A DNA stretch of 11,997 bases from the NCBI GenBank assembly GCA_027579435.1, contig JANBPK010000032.1, positions 1 to 11,997 of the forward strand, read 5' to 3'. The stretch is from Candolleomyces eurysporus. Its lineage: Eukaryota > Basidiomycota > Agaricomycetes > Agaricales > Psathyrellaceae. A program made the position numbers and the translations under genes. The notes under the pieces are model-generated. The model was not told where the DNA came from and did not search any database. It was given only the letters and a program-made list of their open reading frames with translations. This document shows, one piece after another, positions 1-8,318 of the stretch. Within the stretch, counting starts at the first letter, position 1, and every line of letters begins with the position of its first letter.

Positions 1-11
1 AAGTTGGACAT
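1..11 (-). CDS. possible start of a gene running off the left edge (first 11 nt only)
   Basis: On the minus strand an ATG at 11-9 has a good fungal start context (ACC before it) and reads Met-Ser-Asn before the window ends. It lies about 72 nt downstream of a minus-strand TATATAAG box at 83-90, which is a normal fungal TATA-to-ATG distance. No product can be named from three codons. The TATA box and start context are seen; that they serve a gene is inference. Confidence 0.3.
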
Positions 12-82
12 GGTCTAAATTTTTACAGGCGTGGGAAATCTACTTGGGGGAAGGAAAGCAAATTGAAGCAGCGACCCTCGCC

Positions 83-90
83 CTTATATA
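83..90 (-). promoter_or_regulatory. TATA box for leftward transcription
   Basis: TATATAAG on the minus strand, a textbook TATA match, upstream of the possible start codon at 11-9. A TGACTCA (Gcn4/AP-1-type) site lies just upstream of it at 117-123. Confidence 0.4.
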
Positions 91-378
91 CCCCTCACAT
101 TTCAAACTCCGCCCGTTGACTCATGCGCCTCTTACGTAACTCTCTTTGTTCTGCTTTCCCTCCTTGGCCTCGCTATCCGGCCCTTCCTGCATTGTCCGCT
201 GCCACTGGCGGCCTCCTCGTCGTCGAGCACGACAGTGGCCACCGGATCTTTGCAGGAGCCCAGCGAGCGCTCTCGCTGTGGAGGGACAGTGGGCTGGGGA
301 GGCCAAAAGCCCCTCAATCGTCCAGGGGGCTGCCACGTAGCAAGGGCCCTTGACCCTTGGAAACAATCAGTCCCGCCT

Positions 379-475
379 GGCTACTTCCTCCTTTCCCCTT
401 TCATTCCCTCCCATTCCTCGCTTCCCTCCCCCCTCCCACGTCCCCTCCCCCTNGCATTCTTTCCCATTCTCCCCT
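379..475 (+). repeat. pyrimidine-rich tract
   Basis: Nearly continuous C/T on the plus strand with only scattered purines, interrupted by one N at 453. CT-rich tracts are common near fungal transcription starts. No unit length repeats cleanly, so this is a composition feature and not a tandem array. Confidence 0.5.
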
Positions 476-1574
476 TGCATTCTGTGGCTCCGGGGGTCGT
501 GCTGAGTGAGCCGTTAGTTTTGTTGTAGTCGTAGGATGACGAAAAATATGTGAACCACAGCCTTGTTTCCGAGTCATCAAAACCCAATGCTGTGCACATT
601 CTGCATTTCGATGGAAGGTGGTGGAAAAATCAAACCACAGTTTGGCTGGCCGTTTTCCACGGACCCACACAACGCGCGCAATTTGGGCTCAAAGGGGTTA
701 ACCCAACTGCTGTATGGGCGCTTGAATCCGCGATGGTGGGAATTTTCGGTCAGGGATGAGCGCATTTTGTGCGGGCTCCAGCGAGCATTGTGTGGGTCCG
801 GAAAGCATATTCCAGGTGATATGTCGTGATCAAGTCTGCCAACTTTCTCAAAGCCCTTTCAAACCCTTTGTGAGGCGCTGAAAAGAATGAAATGAGAACG
901 GAAGGAAGAAAGGAAAAAGCTCCTTGACATGTGTTCATCATATCAGGTTTCTAGCGGTGTCTCGATGCCGAACAGTGGACAGGCGCACGCCACCCAGCAT
1001 GTTGGGGAGAAAAACGTGGCTCAGAACAATCCCTGGACGAAACATACAAAGAAAGAAGATCATCAACAGGGCGGAGCTCTTATCCATTCAATCCGCCTAG
1101 ATAATCTATCCGAAACGTTGTCAGAGACCATCAAGGAATGAGCGCTCGCGCCGAGACTCTGCTCAATCACATCTATCTTCTATCTTATCAAGCGATATCT
1201 CCAGTGCACATCCTTACCAACAACGCTCATGATTCCTGCATTCTTTCTCACTCTTCTCGAGTTCTATACGCAGCGCAGCACCGGATCTCCCTCTTCTTCT
1301 CGAAAGTCCGGGCTTCTCGAACCGCATCAAATCGACAACCAAAGGAAAGAAGAGCAATATACGTAGTAGGTAAGTATGAAGGGGTATTAAAGTAATACAA
1401 GGAACCTATCCATGATGCATATGGAGTACGATTCGGAATAGGAAGGAAATCAACAACAACATTATCTAGTCACCGGCGCCAACAAGATAAGAACAGGAGA
1501 CCATGGTCTGTGACCAAATGCATTAGCGTCCACCCAAAGACAGGCAAGTAACGCGGCAGGGGCGCATCCACCGT

Positions 1575-4263
1575 TTACACTCCCGCGACAATCTCCTCCG
1601 CCTTGTTGAGCGCCTGCACCATACTGACAACTTCCTTCCTCCTATTCACAACATACTCGCTCTCCTTGAGCAAATCATCCAACACCTCGGGCTTGTACAG
1701 CTCCTGCAACAACTCTCGCTGCAGATTCTCTTTGGAGAAGTTGACAAGAGTCAACATGATCGCCTTGGGAACCATATCGATCATCTCCCTCTTCACGACA
1801 TTGAAGTACGAGTGGATGAGTGTCTCTGTCGACGGGAACCAGACAACCCAATGTGGGGGGGGGAGGAGGGTCGTAATCAGAACTAATCCGGGCGAACAAT
1901 GGACGAGCGAGTGGAATACGCACTGATAACCTCCGTCTCCATAGTCTCCCTATCACTCAACGCATTCTGCGGACGAATAGTAGGCGGGGGAGCGTCCATA
2001 GCAGCCGCACCCTTCTTCTTCGTCTGCTGACCCTTCGCGAAGAACGAACTGAAGAACCCATCGTCCTTCTTCGGCTCTACGTCCAAATCCTTGTTGTTAT
2101 TGACTCCACGGTTCTTGGGATCGACGGGAGGTGGTGGTGGCTTGCTTGCGTTCATTCTGTCAGTGACCATAGCAGTTGCCTAGGTGAACTCAGACGTTAG
2201 TAAGGTTCTACGGAACAGGATGGGCGGATATGTATGTACCTGGTGGCCACCAATGAAGTCGGGGTGGGTAGTGTTGATATAGCAGGCCTGCATACTACCT
2301 CAACTTCAGCATATTCCGACAGAACCTCAGAAGAGAATGAACACTAACGCAACCATGTCGGTAACGAGCTTAGTAGTGGGTGTCATCGACTTCTTGAAGA
2401 AGTTGACAACAGAGGCATTGAAGCGTTCTCGCAAAGCAGGGTATCTCCTAAACGCTTGCTATAGAGAACGTCAGTTCCAAGATATTTTGTCAGCCATAGA
2501 AGCAAAGATTGATGACGCACCACTTTCGTCAAGAGTTGTCCAAGGATACGGATAAGCTCGTCATAAACGAGTTGGCAACACTTCAAACTGGGCTCCTCCA
2601 GCCTCTTGATCTGCTGTTTCACGATAACCTCAAAGGCAGCTGCGCCAACGAACAAAGCCGGTGCGGAACCCTAAGAGAACAAGTCAAAAAAGGTTTAGCT
2701 GCGACACACCCAATGACATGTGAAAGGGACTCACCGACGAGTTGTACAAAATCGTCCTAATGTCCCCATCCTTGACCTGGTCGAACGGATCGATGCTCCT
2801 CACACCGTTGTTATACAACTCGTGGAACACGAAACTGATACGAGCACCACCACTCAGCTCGTTCAAAGGCAAGTCGTTGGTGTTACCATCAATGGTAGTG
2901 CGGAATTCGGAACAGAACTCGGTGATGACAGATAGCACGATGTTGCCTGAATTGCCCTCGCCCAAAGCACCGCCAAGAGATTGCAGTTCGGCGTTGAACT
3001 TCTGGAGGTTGGATGAGATTCTGGCTTTGATATCGGGCAAAGTGGAGCGGATATGGTGCATGAGGATCTAAATAGAAACCAGTGTCAAGAAGGTGTTTAG
3101 GATGAGACGTCGAGGAAATGCTGTACCATATTGAGCTTCCTGGCGAGGAATGGTGTACCGCAGAACTGCGCTTTGCTCTTGTAGGAAGGATGGTTCTCGA
3201 AGAAATCTCGCTCAGCTTCGAGGGCGGCAGAGATAGCCTTGTTGGTTTCGATATCGCGCTGACCACGGTTGACGACTGGAACATAGCCAAGGCGGAGAGG
3301 AATGATGCGTCCAGCGAGAATGTCGACGACGTCCGTCCCCTTGTCCCTGTACGCAACCGTCAGTAAGTTCCCAAGATACATAATACTGTAGCACATACAT
3401 GAGGTCGACCTTGGTCAACACACCAATCGTCCTCGTCCCATCGGGATCCACCTCTCTCGCCATCTTCAATCCATCCGAATTAGCCAGATCAGTGTTGGCG
3501 GCGGTCACAGCCAGGACGATACACGACGGCTTGGAGATATACTTCAAGAGCATATCCCTAATCTGCTTCTCGATATCTCGTGGCTGGTCACCAACAGGGA
3601 CCTTGGTCAAACCAGGAAGATCGACGAGGGTCAAGGTGAGGACATTAGGGGAGTAGATGCGCAAGTTGATAGGTTGTGGGGAGATTCCAGCGTTCTTGCC
3701 AGTCTTGGCTTCGGTATCGCGCACGATTTCGTCTCGGATCTTGTTGAAGTCATGGAACTTCTGGTTGGGCAGGTGAAGGAATTCACCCCATTCGTCGGGA
3801 TTGGCGGCTTTGTCGCTCGACTTGTCTACACCGTTGGCTTGATCTACCAACGTTGATTAATACGCTTAGATATGCAAAAGCAGTGGATGGACACACTTGA
3901 GCCCGCCGGTCGGTTGATCAGTTGGAGAACCTATCTCTTTGTTTGAATATACGTGAAAGGAGAGCATATCGCTGAGTCGACGTACCAAAGGCCGCCGCGT
4001 CACGATACCGGTACCACGGGGCAAGAAATCTCGGCCTACGATGTTCTACAAGATTCCATGCATGGTCAGTCAGCAGGATAGACGAGGTCCAAAGGCCATG
4101 AAGGGCGCACCTCAAGCACCGAACTCTTTCCACTACTCTGACTTCCCAGGACGCAAATCTGAGGCAAGTCTATCGACGACCCTGTTGAACCTATTGATGT
4201 GAAGACATCTTGGAGCTTGTTGACGACACCGACAATTTCTGTGCCGAGGCCTGACGATGCCAT
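1575..4263 (-). CDS. VPS1: VPS1 dynamin-like GTPase, 11 exons, about 687 aa
   Basis: Dynamin-family GTPase that drives membrane fission at Golgi/endosomes, vacuoles and peroxisomes. Exons on the minus strand: 4263-4111, 4045-3986, 3930-3897, 3843-3399, 3346-3127, 3067-2735, 2670-2521, 2458-about 2345, about 2287-2240, 2179-1924 and 1825-1575. Visible motifs are the G1 P-loop GSQSSGKS (residues 40-47), G2 GTGIVTRRP (62-70), G3 DLPG (157-160) and G4 TKVD (226-229). Then follow the middle domain, a short Pro/Lys-rich variable insert where dynamins carry their PH domain, and a C-terminal GTPase effector domain. The [10 protein letters not shown] and [20 protein letters not shown] stretches fit VPS1 better than DNM1. 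Length is normal for fungal VPS1. The exon 8/9 junction near 2287-2353 has only weak donors and leaves the conserved MQACYIN segment one residue short or two long; all other junctions keep frame cleanly. Confidence 0.95.
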
Positions 4264-5040
4264 TGCTGGTGAAAGGCTAGTGGGTGATGGGTGGTGGTGG
4301 AGATGAAGGAAAGGGAAATGCTGCGCGATGGCGGTGGTTGTGTGCAAAGGAACGCTGAGCCAAACACTGATCGACNGGGGGAGCTGCGGTGCGCGGCGCA
4401 GTCGGCTGATTCTTTTTTCAATTCGATACCATCTTTTCTACCCACTACATCAGTGCTCGGGATATGTAACAGTCGAGTCGAGTCTACAAGGACTGCGATT
4501 CGAATGGCCCTCGTGGTAGAGACGCCGCCCTTACAATCCTGGGCTCAGGGCAAGGCTCTCAAAGTAGCGCTGAGCCAAATCGGTATGCCTTCCATGATCC
4601 AAGACCATCCTCCAGCCTTACCTTTGGCTTCTCAGGACCAGATCTCCCATCTTCTCTCTCTATCGTAAAAGGCAACGTTGCCCATCGCATAAAGCCTGGT
4701 AGCCTCGAGGCGCGACATAACACTGCCAAATCCTGACCAAATCACCGACCAATGAGGAAAATAGCGGGCCAGCGCCTGCATCGTGTTTGCTCTTCTAATC
4801 TTTCTGTCGTGCGTGCTGTTAAGAACAAAGGGCCGAGCGGTCCTGCCGCAGTCATCTCCCTCTTGGCGATAACACAAGCCGTGATCGATGAAATGTCTGT
4901 CCGTCCGCCAGCCTCAATGTGCCGGGACGTGTTGAGCAGCTCGCTTTAAAAGACCCCTTACCCCCCGTCAACCATGATTTCCTCTCTTTTTCCCCTCTGC
5001 CCCCGTTTTCACGCTTCTCGGAGCAAAGTTTAAACCGTCT

Positions 5041-5090
5041 GCAGATCTGCTTGCAAGTCCGGTCCGACAGGGGGTTGCTTCTGCAAGTAC
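5041..5090 (+). promoter_or_regulatory. candidate regulator-binding cluster upstream of GH88
   Basis: Just 5' of the TATA box lie a perfect 10-bp palindrome GCAGATCTGC (5041-5050), two copies of TGCAAGT, and an inverted CGG pair (CGGTCCG) between them. Inverted CGG pairs are the type of site bound by fungal Zn2Cys6 regulators, which often control carbohydrate-degrading enzymes. The motifs are seen; the role is inferred. Confidence 0.25.
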
Positions 5091-5093
5091 CAC

Positions 5094-5100
5094 TATAAAT
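5094..5100 (+). promoter_or_regulatory. TATA box of the GH88 gene
   Basis: TATAAAT lies 70 nt upstream of the ATG at 5170, the usual spacing for a strongly regulated fungal gene with a short leader. Confidence 0.6.
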
Positions 5101-5169
5101 TAACGTGCGCCCAGAGGGGCTGCCTCCTCGTTTCTGTTCTTCTGGACTGCGAAACACCCATCGACCATC

Positions 5170-7014
5170 ATGCTCGCTGTCTTCACCACCATTCTCCTGC
5201 TCGGCTCCATTCCAGCCCAAATAGTTCTTGGCCAAGCCGTCCCCCAAGAGTTATTCTCGCGGCTAGCACCCCAGAAGGTGCTAGCTGCATACAGTGCATC
5301 CCCAAGCCAACAATGGCCTCAGTTCACAGACAGTACAGGCAAATGGATATTCTTCCCTCCGAGAACGTGGACTTCAGGCTTCTTCCCAGCCACGCTCTAC
5401 GCTCTGAACACGAGGAGACAGCTTTGCGGCGCCTCGGACGCAAACCAACTGGGAATCGCAGATTGGGTTGCGTTGGGGAGAACGAACAGTCGGGGGTTGC
5501 CTTTGGACGCGGGTGGGGGTGTGGGACACGATGTCGGGTTCATGAGCTTCCCCTTCGTGGAAGAACTGGCCATGTACGTGTTCTTGACTCTTTCTTGGCT
5601 TCTAGTACTTCTGTTCTCTTCCTCCGACGTTGGTCTCATATGATATGCTCATGTGAGGCAATTTTGAACGCGTTTATTAACTTCGGGAAATTGTTCATTG
5701 TAGAAACCCCCAAAACCAAACTGCCATTAGCTCGATTAATAGCTTGGCAAACGCTCTCGCGGCGCGGTTCGATGCGCGAGTGGGATGCACACGTAGTTGG
5801 GATTCTTCGAACCCGACAGACTTCCAGGTATGTTCTTCTACGAACAGTACATGACTTTTTTGTGTATTTTATCTCATATCCCGGTTGCGGTTGCCAGGTT
5901 ATTATTGACAACATGATGAACCTGGAGCTTCTTTTCATTTCAGCGAACCTCACGGGTAATCAAAACCTTAGGAGGATGGCTATAACACATGCCACTACGA
6001 CTATGAACAACCATATTAGGCCAGATGGTACGCGTGAAATTCTCCTCGAATTTTGACCGAAATACCAACGTCCCTTCCCTTTCCCCGCTTCCAGGTTCTA
6101 CTTGGCATGTATTACACTACAACCAGACGACCGGCGGGGTCATAAGGAGACGAACCGCTCAGGGTTACTCCGACAGCAGCACCTGGGCGCGTGGCCAGGC
6201 TTGGGGAATCTATGGATTCGCAAACAGTGCGTTTTCCGTTCTCTCGCTTGCCAACTTCTGCTTCAGTTATCCCGATCGACCGCCCGCGAACATTGATTTG
6301 AACCTGAACGAAACCTTCTCTGACTGACCGGCCATCTTCGCTTTTTACTCGCAGTGCACCGACTTACTGGCGATGCAAACTTCCTGAGGACTTCTCAGCG
6401 CATGGCGAGGTGGTTCCTGAGCAACCTTCCTCAGGACGGCGTTGTTCCTTGGTGAGAATCTACTACCCCCCTACGCCCATAAGCTTTGATACTGCTTCAG
6501 TCGATCTGGGCTAACGTACCGCCTTGTTGTGGTTGTGAAGGGACTTTAACGCTCCACTGAACCCTGCTCCCAGACCCGCAGATTCGTCCGCTGCAGCGCT
6601 TGTGGCGAACGCCCTTCTACTTCTTGCTCGTCAGGATCCTGCAGGGAGGCAAGAATGGACTGATGGTGCTCTCAGGGTAAGATTCGTCTCCTTCTCTCTA
6701 ATTATAAAATGAAGGGATACGTCTAACGAAGGTGATTGATGATCTGTCCAGGTGCTGAACAGTATAACCAGGTTGGCGTGGAGACCCCAGTGGCAGAGCT
6801 TGCTCTCGAACGGGACTGTCAACCGGCCTGCGAATAACTACCTTACCGGGATCGTTTACGGTACGCCGCGTCTTGTATTTCTGCGATAAGTCGAAATGAC
6901 TAGACTCCTGACCTAACCTAATCTAATCCACTCGTAGGTGACTATTATTACATCACCGCAGCCAACGAGCTCGTCAGGATGGGCATCACCAACTGCGATG
7001 GGCGTAGGGTATGA
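5170..7014 (+). CDS. secreted glycoside hydrolase family 88 (unsaturated glucuronyl hydrolase-like), 8 exons, 402 aa
   Basis: Predicted to cleave the unsaturated uronic acid left at the non-reducing end of oligosaccharides by polysaccharide lyases, outside the cell. Exons: 5170-5573, 5704-5827, 5898-6027, 6095-6226, 6355-6451, 6541-6676, 6752-6860 and 6938-7014; all seven junctions keep frame. Residues 1 to about 22 form a hydrophobic signal peptide. GH88 hallmarks are WTSGFFPATLYAL (67-79), HDVGF with the likely catalytic Asp121, IIDNMMNLELLF with the second acidic residue Asp180, QGYSDSSTWARGQAWGIYGFA (ending about 262), and GDYYYITAANEL near the C-terminus. Four N-glycosylation sequons (NQT, NLT, NQT, NGT) fit secretion. 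Length is normal for the family. The stop is UGA followed by C, and the frame continues open after it (see 7015-7230). Substrate (pectin, glucuronan or other) cannot be decided from sequence. Confidence 0.92.
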
Positions 7015-7023
7015 CTCTCGCAG

Positions 7024-7070
7024 GACTCGGAGGAGACTAGCGCCCTAAGGGGGGTGCGGACCTCCGAGTC
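7024..7070 (+). promoter_or_regulatory. hairpin just downstream of the GH88 stop
   Basis: GACTCGGAGG at 7024-7033 is perfectly complementary to CCTCCGAGTC at 7061-7070, giving a 10-bp GC-rich stem with a 27-nt loop. It starts 9 nt after the UGA. Stem-loops at about this distance stimulate readthrough of UGA-C stops in known cases, but its function here is untested. Confidence 0.4.
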
Positions 7071-7083
7071 GGATAGTGTTCGC

Positions 7084-7188
7084 AGCGAGACTCGGAAACC
7101 AGCTACCGTTGTTACGAGCGAGACACGGACACCAGGAGCTACCGATGTTACTAGCGAGGCTCGGGGACCAGGAGCTACCGTGCTGCTG
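7084..7188 (+). repeat. three in-frame tandem repeats of 33-36 bp
   Basis: Units 7084-7116, 7117-7152 and 7153-7188 each begin AGCGAG and read SETRKPATVVT, SETRTPGATDVT and SEARGPGATVLL in the GH88 frame. Unit lengths are multiples of three, as expected for a repeat that grew while coding. Ser/Thr/Pro repeats of this kind are typical O-glycosylated linkers of secreted fungal proteins. Confidence 0.7.
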
Positions 7189-7230
7189 GTCGTACTACCT
7201 ATCTATGCTGTGGCGTATTTATTGCTGTAA

Positions 7231-7492
7231 AGTATCTCGGGAGAACTATGACGAATGAAGAATTAATGAAACGATGACGACTCCGGGTTCAGCTCCAATG
7301 CAGACCACACTTCATTTCATTTTTTGATGATGACAGGTGGAACGACGAGCAAGCCGAATGTTGGGCGAACAGTACATACATAGTGGGTGGGTATGCTTAC
7401 AACAATCAATAAGGAATTTCAAGAAATAATAAGTACACTGATTTGGTTTGTCCCTTTGGTCGACTTCTAAAGTGTCTCCCGTTCCGGATAAT
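7231..7492. other. convergent 3' region between GH88 and NTF2
   Basis: A/T-richer, non-coding stretch into which both transcripts end. No gene, repeat or recognisable terminator signal beyond A/T-rich segments such as AATAAG near 7409 was seen. Confidence 0.5.
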
Positions 7493-8124
7493 TTAGCCGT
7501 AGTTGAGGCGGAAGATATCGTTGTAGCTGCGGGAGAGGGCAGGGGAAAGGAGAGGTAGTTAAGGGTCTCATCCGGATACGATGTCTTCGCTATGAACACG
7601 TACACATAGTAAGATGCGCCATCTGGAACGAGTTGGAAGATTTGGGTAAACTGTAGGGGGTTCGGCGAGTCGTCGACCTGCATGCGCAATCCTCGATCAG
7701 ACTCCCTCCGAGATCGACAGAGCGGTAGGACGTACGAGCAGCAGTCCGGTTATGCTGAGTATAAATTTCCCATCATTACTAGAGGGTTGTGCGTCGATTG
7801 TCGTGACTTTGTGCTGAACTTTCTGGAATGGCAGACCCTACATGTTCGCGCAAGCCAAAATACATATGAACAAAGACACGAGAGCTTGAGAACGCGACGT
7901 ACGACGAGCTTTTCGATGATAGCAGCTTTTCCTAAAATTGGGGTCCCTTCGAAAGTGAGCATCGAGGTGTCCCGCTTTATGGATCGAGGGTTATCAGTGT
8001 CGCGATCTTTTAAGTTGAGAATGGTGAGCCGTACGTAGAGAGGATCCAATCCCCCGCGATTGGTATCGAACGTGTTGTAGTAGAAATCGGAAAACTGCTT
8101 CCCGATTGCGTTGATATCTGCCAT
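7493..8124 (-). CDS. NTF2: nuclear transport factor 2, 5 exons, 123 aa
   Basis: NTF2 carries Ran-GDP from cytoplasm into the nucleus through FG-repeat nucleoporins as a homodimer. Exons: 8124-8035, 7974-7903, 7837-7736, 7677-7604 and 7526-7493, all joined in frame. The 123-residue product is the normal family length. The full cone-shaped NTF2 fold is covered: [20 protein letters not shown] at the start, [49 protein letters not shown] with the acidic VDD pair that contacts Ran, and [14 protein letters not shown] at the end. It overlaps nothing, converges on GH88, and shares a short divergent promoter with the gene at 8319. Confidence 0.96.
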
Positions 8125-8318
8125 GGTGCAGGTGGTTGAAGGGAAGGTGCTGTTAAATGGTCAAGGGCAAGGGGTGAGTCCAAGTTTATCATTTCTACCT
8201 GAGCCGTGCACGTGACGATGAATTACAGGATCACCGGACCCGGACGACGGACGGCGTGTTCTCTGCGTCCGTCTCTTTCTCCATGAACCTGTCGTGTATT
8301 TGTCTTTTCTAATCGCCA
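8125..8318. promoter_or_regulatory. compact bidirectional promoter NTF2 / unknown gene
   Basis: Only 194 bp separate the two divergent start codons, so both genes probably use shared upstream DNA. There is no clear TATA box, as expected for housekeeping genes, but a CACGTGAC box sits in the middle. Confidence 0.65.
8209..8216. promoter_or_regulatory. CACGTGAC E-box
   Basis: CACGTGAC (GTCACGTG on the minus strand) matches the Cbf1-type bHLH site of fungi. It lies about 85 nt from the NTF2 start and about 103 nt from the other start, a plausible position for both. Confidence 0.45.

Larger units (their letters stand above)
12..1574. other. long stretch without a convincing gene
   Basis: About 1.5 kb between the 3' end of VPS1 and the possible leftward gene at the edge. 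It holds the TATA box and Gcn4-like site near its left end, a pyrimidine-rich tract at 379-475, and an ambiguous base at 453. Two plus-strand open frames at 929-1141 (70 aa) and 1138-1395 (85 aa) overlap at an ATGA. They have no recognisable motif, so they are not called genes here. The left part is best read as promoter for the leftward gene and the right part as VPS1 3' flank. Confidence 0.5.
4264..5169. promoter_or_regulatory. divergent intergenic region between VPS1 and GH88
   Basis: About 0.9 kb separating two divergent starts, so it should hold the promoters of both. The right end has a TATA box (5094-5100) for GH88 and nearby short motifs. An ambiguous base sits at 4376 before a G run. 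An open frame at 4291-4668 has no recognisable protein features and is not called. Confidence 0.6.
7015..7230 (+). other. in-frame C-terminal extension of GH88 behind the UGA stop, with GPI-signal-like tail
   Basis: The GH88 frame continues for 71 sense codons after the UGA at 7012-7014 and ends at TAA 7228-7230. It is rich in Ser, Thr, Pro, Gly and Glu, contains three in-frame repeats (7084-7188), and ends in VLLVVLPIYAVAYLLL directly before the stop. A polar Ser/Thr-rich linker followed by small residues and a terminal hydrophobic stretch is the layout of a fungal GPI-anchor signal. Codons end mostly in G or C, as in the exons upstream. It could be translated by readthrough or by splicing out the stop, or be the remnant of a once longer gene with a nonsense change. 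That the frame is open and structured is seen; expression is inference. Confidence 0.55.

Noticed and set aside
123..528. Several overlapping short open frames in the left region on both strands
   Set aside because: GC-rich DNA gives such frames by chance; none has a motif, and they overlap each other in all phases.
929..1395. Two overlapping plus-strand open frames (70 and 85 aa) joined by ATGA
   Set aside because: No recognisable domain, no splice support, and ATGA overlap has no special meaning in a fungus. Kept only as a note in the gene-free stretch.
4353..4579. 12-bp direct repeat CGCTGAGCCAAA at 4353-4364 and 4568-4579
   Set aside because: A few 12-mer repeats are expected by chance in 12 kb; no mirrored structure or gene context supports it.
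4291..4668. 125-aa plus-strand open frame upstream of GH88
   Set aside because: Spans the N at 4376, has no domain, and lies in a divergent promoter region.
7004..7023. 20-nt intron-like GTAGGG...CAG spanning the GH88 stop
   Set aside because: Far too short to be spliced.
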